The position numbers and the translations under genes are program-made. Shown here one piece after another: positions 1 to 11,100 of a stretch of DNA of 64,000 bases (positions are counted from its first letter, which is position 1; every line of letters starts with the position of its first letter). The DNA is from Glandiceps talaboti (taxonomy: Eukaryota; Hemichordata; Enteropneusta; Spengelidae). The stretch lies in contig NC_135570.1 of NCBI RefSeq assembly GCF_964340395.1, positions 7,618,822 to 7,682,821 on the forward strand. Direction: 5' to 3'. The notes beneath the pieces were generated by a model, which saw only the letters and a list, made by a program, of their open reading frames with translations, was not told where the DNA came from and ran no database searches.

Positions 1-1565
1 ACAGGGTTACTAAGATACTGTTTCCATGGAAACAGCGTTCGCTGGAATATTTCAGCCCAGCAAATATAATTCAAGACAAAATGTAACTCAGGCAGTACAG
101 AACCTGCGTCTAGCCTGTATTATATGTATAAAGATATCTCATTTTAAAAATAAGCTTTATTAGCAAATTTCATCAAGTTGTTAATCTAGTTTCTATCTTG
201 TGAAAAAATATTCTTTGCCGACTACGTCCAGCTTTATCTGGCATGACTAAAATGACAATGGTGTCTACCGACAGTAAAAACACTGCTTCATTCAACAACT
301 TCGAAAAAAATGAGTGTTTAATATTTGCAAAAACTATAACTTTTACCTACATCAAGTGACTATTACTTGACAGTTTTGATCAAATCCATCAATCGATGCA
401 CCAATTTCAACAGTGATGGACTACATGAGGTAACAAGTAACTAACAAACACACTAAATGATGAGGTAACAAGTCACCAACAAACATACTAAACAGAGAGG
501 AAACAAATCTCAAACTAATTTACAAAAAACATCACAAACTACATAGAAAGTTTTAAGTAGGGTAAAACAGTGCTACAGGCACCGAAGCACAAATGACGAC
601 AATCAAAACTATCAGGAATATTTTGGTCGTTGGTATCACTGCAAATGGAACTACAGGTTATCACTTCAATGATTCAAAGCGACTTGAATTTACTTCAAAA
701 ATACTTTTTTTTAAATATACAATATAGCTGCCATGATGTGCAAGAAATAGCATGGTTTTCAAATTGACCATTGCACTAGCTATAACTGCAGTATTATTTT
801 TTGGATCAGACAACCAACAATATATTCATTGAAATTTGTTAAAATACCGATAATCAGACACTCATGTCAATAAGAGGTCTGTTTTATCCACAGGTAGTAA
901 AGCAACAGGTTGAAATTGTAATTACACTGTGTCACTGATTTTTGAGTGCGGACCCAAAAATCAATTTGATTGGATTCACTATCCCATTTTATGTGTACAG
1001 CTACTGAAATAGATGTCTGTTTAGCCACAGGTGATTTATTAGTGATCAGGGTTGTACAATATTATATTTAACAGAACAGTTTTAAAAATATAACAGTTTC
1101 AATTACAGCTAGCGCAACTTTCAGAGAGAGGTTAACGTATTGAAATGATAGCTTGTAGATTTCCGTTTCGGAACAAAGTTATAGTTAAGGGTGAACATGA
1201 AACCTAATCTTCCGTGACTTTGTATCCAAGGATATGAGTTATTTTGCAATGGAAATCAAGCTACGGGCAAACTACGATAGATACTAACTAAGACTATTAG
1301 TACCTTGGTTATGTGGATATAATCACCCCGTAATCAAGATAGTGTAAATATTGAATGAGGTTGAATGTGCAGCCACTTGAGAAAACTTGATAAGAAATGC
1401 CACCTTACTGTGAGTGTAAATAACATCTTTTGATAGCTATTATGCACATGATGCAATAATAGTTTTAGTATTAAAGCGGTTTAGTTTGCCGATAGCTTGA
1501 CTTCCACAGTAGTATAATGATGAAATCTATGAGGCATATTAAAGATGATATCCTTTCACACACGC

Positions 1566-1645
1566 ATGTACGTACGTACGTACGTACGTACGTACGTACG
1601 TAAGTACGTATGTATGTACATACATACATACATACATACATACAG
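1566..1645. repeat. (ACGT)n then (TACA)n microsatellite
   Basis: About 36 bases of ACGT repeats run into GTAT/CATA repeats. ACGT is self-complementary, so the tract can fold on itself. Confidence 0.95.
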
Positions 1646-1849
1646 AGTCCATTTTAACATCCCCTTGGTATGATCATACAGTTTGTGTATTTTCAAGAGA
1701 AAATAACCTAGAAACGTCTGAAATATTGATGCAGGTTTTTTAAATATATGTATACCATCTAAGTTAATAATACATGAAATTGTTCAAAATTGCTAGCACT
1801 GGCATTATTTGAATATCAAGTCTTTGAGTCTGTGTCTCTCACTCTCTCT

Positions 1850-1880
<31 letters not shown>

Positions 1881-2261
1881 GACACATACATACACTGATG
1901 GACAGAACTCTGTGACACATACACACACTGGTGGACTGACACTTTACATGCCCATTGCATTTCTGAACCTAAATTCAGATGTGAACAAAATGTATTTCTG
2001 GCAGTGACATTGTGCGTGTTTATTAACTACAAACAATTAGGAGTTATTGTGCACCAATCTACGTTAACAAGATGTCATCATTTAACAAGCATTTAGTGAT
2101 TTTGACATTGGTTCAATCTACTGCCAAATATAAAATAGTATTGGAGTTGAATGATTAAACATGTAGGAAGAGTTACGTCCAGTCACAGTAACATCGACAC
2201 AAACTGTGGTAAGAAACAATTTTTCAATTAGTGTAAGATAAAAATCATGGCCCACATCTAT

Positions 2262-2554
2262 TACTCTGGTAATTCGGTTTACTAAGATAGACACAAACTA
2301 AAACTATTGTCACAATATGTTGATACAACAGTGATAAGCTATTGAATGGATGTTGGTTTAATTATAGTCTAAGTAGGGAACACGTAGTGTACTGTTTTGG
2401 GACTTCCAATGTTTACATTATCTTGATCACAGGGTGATTAGAATCACACAACAGAGGAACCACTATCACCCACTTGTGTAATCTACCACATTGAAGAACA
2501 ATAGATTTAGTTTGCATCTATCTTAGTAAACCGAAGGTTGGATTACCAGAGTTG
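2262..2554. mobile_element. MITE-like element, family A, intact copy
   Basis: The ends are inverted copies: CGGTTTACTAAGATAGACAC at the left, and its complement at the right (GTAAACCG preceded by CTATCTTA). The outermost bases also pair (TACTCTGGTAAT against ATTACCAGAG). There is no coding capacity. Related copies lie at about 1250, 4779, 12985, 15824 and 32847. Confidence 0.85.
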
Positions 2555-3241
2555 TATACTGTAACATAGTCACTATGAAATTCAAACAACCCAGCTGTAC
2601 TTGCAATGTATGCAAAGATGACATGTTTGTAAAGTCCAAATTCCTCCCTCTGGAGCATTGTCCTTTTATCCCCTGCCCATTATAGTTTATTTTATTCCAT
2701 CTTTTTTTCCATTTTCCAGTTTAGAAATTTACTACTTGGATGGCGACGCTAATCAGCATTTTTCGTTCTGTCAAAATAAACTTCTGTTCCAAACACAAAC
2801 TTGAAAACAATGGTTTACCAACACACATGAATTTCCATTTCAGGACATTCTGTTTATATTATTCTGCTAGATGTAGCTACATACAACATATTCAATCATT
2901 AAACTAAATGCTTTTTTAAACTTGGCTGTATTTCAGCCTATGAAGTCTTCCTGTACAAGTTTATACTGTGGATTGCTTTCAAGTGTCCTGTTTGCAAGAA
3001 CATAATACGAAAGTACTTGTCACCAGGGGAACTCAATAAAATGGATGATAAGTGACATCAGAACACAATCAGACACTACACAGTTTTAATTGACAGAGAG
3101 TGTTGAATTTGTGATATGTCGTACTAACTGGATATCTTATTGTGATGTCCTGTGGTGATCTTACTTTGATACCAAATTTTATTGACTTCCTTGGTATCAG
3201 CTACACTGAAGCAGAGTTGAAACACTGCAATTTTACCACAG

Positions 3242-4107
3242 AGTGTCTGGATGTGTCAAATGGGACACTTGAATGTAACCCATTGTAACAGTGTCCGGTT
3301 GTGTCAAATGGGATGGACACTTCAATGTAACCCATTGTAACAGTGTCCGGTTGTGTCAAATGAAACACTTGAATGCAACCCATTGTAACAGTGTCCGGTT
3401 GTGTCAAATGGGACACTTGAATGCAACCCATTGTAACAGTGTCCGGTTGTGTCAAATGAAACACTTGAATGCAATCCATTGTAACAGTGTCCGGTTGTGT
3501 CAAATGAGACACTTGAATGCAATCCATTGTAACAGTGTCCGGTTGTGTCAAATGAGACACTTGAATGCAATCCATTGTAACAGTGTCCGGTTGTGTCAAA
3601 TGAGACACTTGACTGTAACCCATTGTAACAGTGTCCGGTTGTGTCAAATGGGACACTTGAATGCAACCCATTGTAACAGTGTCCGGTTGTGTCAAATGGG
3701 ACACTTGAATGCAACCCATTGTAACAGTGTCCGGTTGTGACAAATGAGACACTTCAATGTAACCCATTGTAACAGTGTCCGGTTGTGACAAATGAGACAC
3801 TTGAATGCAATCCATTGTAACAGTGTCCGGTTGTGACAAATGAGACACTTGAATGCAACCCATTGTAACAGTGTCCGGTTGAGACAAATGAGACACTTGA
3901 ATGCAATCCATTGTAACAGTGTCCGGTTGTGTCAAATGAGACACTTGAATGCAATCCATTGTAACAGTGTCCGGTTGTGTCAAATGAAACACTTGAATGC
4001 AATCCATTGTAACAGTGTCCGGTTGTGTCAAATGAGACACTTGACTGTAACCCATTGTAACAGTGTCCGGTTGTGTCAAATGAGACACTTGAATGCAATC
4101 CACTGTA
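3242..4107. repeat. minisatellite, 48-bp unit, about 18 copies
   Basis: Each unit contains CATTGTAACAGTGTCCGGTT followed by a small hairpin, GTGTC-AAATGA-GACAC. Units differ at a few positions. The 48-bp period is a multiple of three, so all frames without a stop in the unit stay open on both strands. These frames are not genes. Confidence 0.97.
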
Positions 4108-4778
4108 GAACATGTACACTTTGAGAGTACAAAAGTTTGAACTGAGGGGATTTACAAAGTAACTAGAAACACGTAATCCTATACAAAACTTATCAATACA
4201 ATATACACTGATTTAAAAAAGAGAACGACATTATATTATAAGGTTAAAAATTCACACCGCAAAAGTAGACGTCTTGACAATGTGAAAAAATATCTGCATT
4301 TATACAGCGTGCCAGAGAGACTGAATGTACATACATTACATGCTAATAAGTCCTAACCTCTGTTGTCATGGTAACAGCTGCATTTCTATCTTTTTTCTTT
4401 TAAGCTAGGCTTTAGACAGTACTTAAACAGTATTGTGACATTTTATGTTTTCAAATACAAATAAAAATATTAATAATAATATTAATATAATAATCTTCAA
4501 GACATTTCAATATCTCTATATACAATCTTCTGGGCTGTTGACTGGGGTATTTCTTACACTTGTACACTTCCTGCAAGAAATAGAAGAAAAACAATATTTA
4601 AAGGCCTAACTTTCAATCCCTGGTCAGTGTCTTCCCAATGTGTATAAAACCAATATTTTCTCGACTACAGTCCCCAAACGCAACTATTTTCAAAAATACA
4701 GCCACAGATTTCTGTCCTGTATATTCATAGCACAACATTTGGAGATAACGAATTTGTGAAAAAAAATCTGTAACACTT

Positions 4779-5023
4779 GTTGGTTTAATTATGCTCACAG
4801 AAGGGTGGCATCTCTGATGACTGCCATCATCTCGCAGTGTACATTTGGGGACTTCCAGTGCTTACATTAGTTTGATTCCAAGGTGATTATATTCGCACCA
4901 CAGAGGTACAGCTATCACCCACTTGTGTAATTTACCACATCGAAATCTACCACATCGAACAATAACGGTTGTAGTTTGGGTCTATCTTAATAGTAAGCCG
5001 AAACCTTGTTTGCCACTGTAGTA
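4779..5023. mobile_element. MITE-like element, family A, truncated copy
   Basis: Matches the right two thirds of the family A copy at 2262 and ends in GTTTGCCACTGTAGTA. It lacks the left inverted end. It lies about 80 bp downstream of the collagen stop codon, so it may be part of the 3' UTR or last intron. Confidence 0.7.
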
Positions 5024-5093
5024 ATTGTATTTCATCATCATATACTGAAATCATTTCATGTCTCACGTTTTTTTAATTTCTTTATAAATCTGC

Positions 5094-5104
5094 ACTTACC
5101 TTAC
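5094..5104 (-). promoter_or_regulatory. two overlapping 5' splice-site candidates at the stop codon
   Basis: On the minus strand the sequence is ACGTAAGGTAAGTGC. The first GT (5104-5103) gives AC|GTAAGG and would remove the stop codon. The second GT (5099-5098) gives AAG|GTAAGT, close to ideal, and would keep the stop and place an intron in the 3' UTR. Seen directly; which one is used is inference. Confidence 0.5.
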
Positions 5105-5160
5105 GTATTTGGAATATTATATATCCCACTACAGTATGCAAGAGGAAGACCATCTTCACC
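5101..5160 (-). CDS. collagen exon 36 (60 nt with stop), NC4 tail
   Basis: Reads [10 protein letters not shown] then SGIYNIPNT and a TAA stop (5101-5103). GEDGLP-x-x-x-C continues the MACIT tail begun in exon 35. It has a TTACAG acceptor. A GTAAGG and a GTAAGT overlap or follow the stop, so splicing may go on into an untranslated or alternative last exon (see findings). The polyadenylation site was not identified. Confidence 0.9.
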   Translation of the reverse strand, partial: GEDGLPLAYCSGIYNIPNT

Positions 5161-8100
5161 CTGTAACAATAACAAACCTGAGATTATTAACTAACATCTT
5201 TTTTGTGGAGCCACAAAGGTTAGAAAGTCTAGCTAGGAATATGTAAGTTTCTGGATCAGGGTACTGTATGTATGGATCGCTGCTACTGTATGTTTCTGAA
5301 TGGCAAGAGTGGTAGAGTAAGATTTAAACTATGGTTGTGTCCCAATCAACCCAACTGTATAATTGGGGACCTGGTAGGATAGAGGTTGCAATGTGAAGGA
5401 TTTAATCCTAGAGGCTACACTGGAGTGTATGCTCCCAAGACCATTGTGCCTATATAGGTCCGTGTCATAAATAATAATTATACCGTGCTATGATCACAAC
5501 ATCCATTGTAGAAGGCACTCCATAAATATGTATAGTTATCATTGATCATCAATATTATTCACATATTTTGTTATTGTAACATTAAGTATTTATTAATAAT
5601 GTCTCTAAGAAGTTCTTGTTATATATTAATCCATTGAAAAGTCTTTGAGATGTTTGGTCCTTCAAAATTAAACACTCTACTATGCTTTGAGTAAAAAGAA
5701 TACATCTACTTCACATTTGTGCTAGGTTTGAATGAAATTTGTGTAACAAGTACATCAATGTAACAGCTGTGTAAACACAATAAATCAAACCCATCACACA
5801 TACAATCAAAGGCCAGCAGATCTCAATATATATGTTACCATGGTAATGCAATTCCTTGTTTTCGTTTCGTGTGAAAAAAGGTATTATGAGAGATGATCTG
5901 GAAAGTTACTTACAATTGGACACGGTGCATCAAGACCAGGTGCACCAGGTTCGCCCTTCTCGCCACGGTTACCTTTTTTACCACGCCTACCCTGGTCTCC
6001 CTACATATAAAGTAAGGTAACAAAACAGTGTTAAAGTACAGGAGTCAACAAATATTTCAGCTGCCATAACAAGGAAGGGAAATTTACGTTTTCCACTAGT
6101 ACCATAAAACTTACAAAGCAACCATCTTGAATAGTGCATTATGGGAAATATTGCATTATTTAATAGATGAACACAAATCAATCATGTTGTAAACAATCAG
6201 TCACACTATTTGCAACTACAACTACTCTAGTCTTGGTCACCACACCCTTACAAGAAAGCTATCCTTCCCCTCACCCATGATTCAGTATTACTGTAAAATA
6301 ATATTCCACAGTCCTTTGTATCTGGGCATGCTTTAGTTTTACTTTTCGAAAGGACATTTTTTTTATTCAAATGACTCTTGCTACTTTGGAAGATCTTTGC
6401 ATTTTCTTTTTCAGATTACATGACAAAAAGAGAGAATGGTTCAAGTATTTACACAAAACAAAACTTATGAATAACTTTTACATAATCATTTTCTCATCTC
6501 AAAAGGAATGATTACTCCAAAAATTAGTCACCCTATTGTCACCTACCTTGTCTCCCTTTAGACCTGGCTGGCCTGGTGGACCCTGCAAATTGTAAAATTG
6601 GGAAAAATACAGAATAATAATATGGTCAGAGGTATGTATCAAACTGTGTCCAGATATACAACCTCGACAAAATATGCACTGTGAATAACTAATGATGACT
6701 GGGGTACATCTACTATAGCATGGAGTTTAACATCAGTGTGAATATGGTAGTACATCTACAAATTAGGTAGGTGAAGTTTGACGATGTCAGTGCGGACATG
6801 GTTGTAGATCTACCACTTAGGCAGGTGAAGTTTGACAATGTCAGTGTGGACATGGTTGCAAATCTACCACTTAGGTAGGTGAAGTTTGACAATGTCAGTG
6901 TGGACATGGTTGCAAATCTACAAATTAGGTAGGTGAAGTTTGACGATGTCAGTGCGGACATGGTTGTAGATCTACCACTTAGGCAGGTGAAGTTTGACAA
7001 TGTCAGTGTGGACATGGTTGCAAATCTACCACTTAGGTAGGTGAAGTTTGACAATGTCAGTGTGGACATGGTTGCAAATCTACCACTTAGGCAGGTGAAG
7101 TTTGACAATGTCAGTGTGGACATGGTTGCAAATCTACCACTTAGGCAGGTGAAGTGTGACAATGTCAGTGTGGACATGGTTGTAAATCTACCACTTAGGC
7201 AGGTGAAGATTGACAATGTCAGTGTGGACATGGTTGTAAATCTACCAATTAGGCAGGTGAAGTTTGATAATGTCAGTGTGGACATGGTTGTAAATCTACC
7301 ACTTAGGTAGGTGAAGATTGACAATGTCAGTGTGGACATGGTTGTAAATCTACCACTTAGGCAGGTGAAGTTTGACAATGTCAGTGTGGACATGGTTGTA
7401 AATCTACCAATTAGGCAGGTGAAGTTTGATAATGTCAGTGTGGACATGGTTGTAAATCTACCACTTAGGTAGGTGAAGTTTGACAATGTCAGTGTGGACA
7501 TGGTTGTAAATCTACCAATTAGGCAGGTGAAGTTTGATAATGTCAGTGTGGACGTGGTTGTAAATCTACCACTTAGGCAGGTGAAGTTTGACAATGTCAG
7601 TGTGGACATGGTTGTAAATCTACCAATTAGGCAGGTGAAGTTTGATAATGTCAGTATGGACATGGTTGTAAATCTACCACTTAGGTAGGTGAAGTTTGAC
7701 AATGTCAGTGTGGACATGGTTGTAAATCTACCAATTTGGCAGGTGAAGTTTGATAATGTCAGTGTGGACGTGGTTGTAAATCTACCACTTAGGCAGGTGA
7801 AGTTTGACAATGTCAGTGTGGACACGGTTGTAAATCTACCACTTAGGCAGGTGAAGTTTGACAATGTCAGTGTGGACATGGTTGCAGATCTACCACTTAG
7901 GCAGGTGAAGTTTGACAATGTCAGTGTGGACGTGGTTGTAAATCTACCACTTAGGCTGGTGAAGTTTGACAATGTCAGTGTGGACATGGTTGTAAATCTA
8001 CAACTTAGGTAGGTGAAGTTTGACAATGTCAGTGTGGACATGGTTGTAAATCTACCACTTAGGCAGGTGAAGTTTGACAATGTCAGTGTGGACATGGTTG

Positions 8101-11100
8101 TAAATCTACCAATTAGGCAGGTGAAGTTTGATAATGTCAGTGTGGACATGGTTGTAAATCTACCACTTAGGTAGGTGAAGTTTGACAATGTCAGTGTGGA
8201 CATGGTTGTAAATCTACCAATTAGGCAGGTGAAGTTTGATAATGTCAGTGTGGACGTGGTTGTAAATCTACCACTTAGGCAGGTGAAGTTTGACAATGTC
8301 AGTGTGGACATGGTTGTAAATCTACCAATTAGGCAGGTGAAGTTTGATAATGTCAGTGTGGACATGGTTGTAAATCTACCACTTAGGTAGGTGAAGTTTG
8401 ACAATGTCAGTGTGGACATGGTTGTAAATCTACCAATTAGGCAGGTGAAGTTTGATAATGTCAGTGTGGACGTGGTTGTAAATCTACAACTTAGGTAGGT
8501 GAAGTTTGACAATGTCAGTGTGGACATGGTTGTAAATCTACCACTTAGGCTGGTAAACATTGACAATATCAGTGTGGACATGGTGATAAAACTACCACAT
8601 AGGTAGGTAAACATTGAAATGAATGAATTCTTGACATAACATGATATGATGTCTACATATATTGCCTGAAAACAATGATAATGAATGATAACAAATATTA
8701 GTTAACAAAATATCACATCTAGATAAAATAACAAAAAATGCAAACGTAAGGTTAGAATACTCAGTATGACAAAAAATCAATGAAATCAATGAGAAACTGA
8801 TAATACAAACTCTGAAGTCTCATCGGCACAAATACTCCTACTTTGATATTTTGTACCACATTCAATTACCCGATAGTGAACCAAGAATATGGGGCTTACT
8901 TATTTTTAACAAATTTTGTGTATTATTGCTTGTACACATATTTTCTAAATATGATCAATTCATGAAATTTGATCAGGTTACAAAATAAAAAGATACGTAA
9001 ATAATATTATGTTTCCTGTAAGTTACTTCATCAGATTTAATAAAGTGGCCAGGCTGCAGACTCATACAGGAATGCATTGCTATTAGTACTAACTGCTCAC
9101 AACAGAACTCTTTTGGAGCTAATCATTATCGCTTCCTGTGATTGGCTTAGATCAAGTCACATGACATCAACTAGTTCTCCATAATGACCCAAATTTGCAT
9201 ACACCAAGCGTCAGTTGTTTTGTATTGGCCTTAGGGTACTTGCACAGGAGCCCTTAGGTAAGTTATGTTTATGCTAGTTAGCATAGAAAAGGGCGAGTTT
9301 ACTGTCTGTTGAAAGTGACTCAGAGTTGCTATGTTACAATGGCATGACTTTGCAGTCCCAGAGGAAAAATTTAGTACTTGTAAGAACTTGCTGATGGCAA
9401 GGATGCAAGGAAAACAGAAAATGTGTCTGCCATAAATTTGTTTTCATCATTTGTGAAGAAACTTACGCGGTAGTAAGTCCATAAACGTTGAAAAGGAATC
9501 TGCCATTGATCTATGTTTAGTTGTCAAAAATTTGGTGTGGGAACTCAATAGAGTTTATGATGAATTGTAAAGTGCCTGAGAAAGTGGAGTGTTATAAAAC
9601 ACTTATTGCCTGACCATGAGGGCGCTATAAGACATATTATCTCCTTGTGCTGTAATGTAGCATGTATTTCCCTTGGCTTTCCGCCTCATGAAATCATTGC
9701 TGCATAACAGCCCTTGAGAAAAGAAACATCTTCTAGCGCCCTCGTGGTCAGGTAATAAGCATTGCACTTGTGCATTGATGAGGATGACTGATGTTTGTTT
9801 TTCGACATGAGGAGAATTTTAAATTCCTCCTGTCAGAAACAGTAAACTAACATAAACACTGCATACATTTATCTAAAAAAAACTACACAAAATGATAAAC
9901 AAACAATTCTAACTGTTAACACACAAAAAAATCACTGCATCAGCCATTAGTTTGCTGGTCATACCCATGCAGGATAGGATTACACGGCAATCACATGGTC
10001 ATCACATGCATATCACATGGTCATCACATGCACATCACATGTACAAACAGTGCTGAAATGATGTTCAAACGAATGGGGGTTAAAGTGACAAGTGATATGC
10101 ATGCTGATTGGAAGGAGAAACATGATTACTAAATATGCTCTCACCGGATCACCTGGGGTACCATCAGTTCCCTGAAAAACAATTTTATAACGTTAAAAGC
10201 ATGTTCTACGAAAATTGTCCTTCTGGCAACACCCCTAGGACAACTGTCACTGACATTGAACAGTTGACATTCTGAACTTGAACCTACTGGAAAAAACTAG
10301 AGCAAAAAATTGCAAGCCAAGAATGTGAATAATTATTACCAAGAATTAAAAAAAAAAAAGTTTTTTCAATCAAAATCTGTTTTTATATCTGTCTATATTG
10401 GGGTTGTGTTGACTGAATTAAATCCACATGTTTGAAAGTTGTGGGCTATTCCTAAATTTGAAAGTTGTGGGTTATTCCTAAGTTTGAAAGTTGTCTCCTT
10501 TTCCTGAGCTTGAAAGTTATAGGTTATTCCTAAATTTGAAAGATGTGTCCTTTTCCTAAATTTGAAAGTTGTGTGCTATTTCTAAGTTGGAAGGTTGTGT
10601 ACTGTTCGTAAATTTGAAAGTTGTGGGTTATTCCCCAGACACAGAACACGACATTGCATGGCTCAGAACAGATGGAACACCTATCACTTAATTATTACTT
10701 GGGACCTTACATCATTTTATATTCTCTTCTACATATATGGTAATTTTTTTAATTGAAGTGATCAAAAACCTGTGAAAACAATACTAACAGATTAGAATAC
10801 ATTGGAAGTACATACAGAAAACTGATGATAAAAATAAGACATATGTAACTAAACCCACCTTAGGTCCAGTTTGTCCTGGTACTCCAGAGGAACCTATTTC
10901 TCCGGGAAAACCAACTGTGCCCTTCAGCCCCTGTCACAGATAACACATCAATGAAATATGGCAAGTTTATTCAAGGAGTAAAATTCTGTAACTGAACTCA
11001 AAACTGGTAATCAAGCTTAAATAGAAATGATTTGGTGATATAATACTGTACATGTATATTAAAATGTTGTAGAAACCCTTGTTTTGTTATCAGATGTACT

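Larger units (their letters stand above)
1..3240. other. 3' flank of collagen gene, no gene seen
   Basis: I see no convincing exon on either strand. The stretch is AT-rich and holds two copies of a MITE-like family (about 1250-1522, decayed; 2262-2554, intact), an (ACGT)n/(CATA)n run and a short (CA)n run. Confidence 0.6.

Noticed and set aside
3201-4119. Frames of 94-300 codons on both strands made of repeated short peptides
   Set aside because: They coincide exactly with the 48-bp minisatellite. Overlapping frames are open on both strands, and the peptide repeats simply reflect the period.
5069-5077. ATTAAA-type polyadenylation signal on the minus strand just past the collagen stop
   Set aside because: It would give a 3' UTR of only a few tens of bases, and the strong donor at 5099 lies between it and the stop. 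No supporting downstream element seen.
6713-8614. 633-codon minus-strand frame of repeated [17 protein letters not shown]-type peptide
   Set aside because: It is the 54-bp array read in frame. Units vary freely and plus-strand frames are open as well. It lies within a collagen intron with no splice link.
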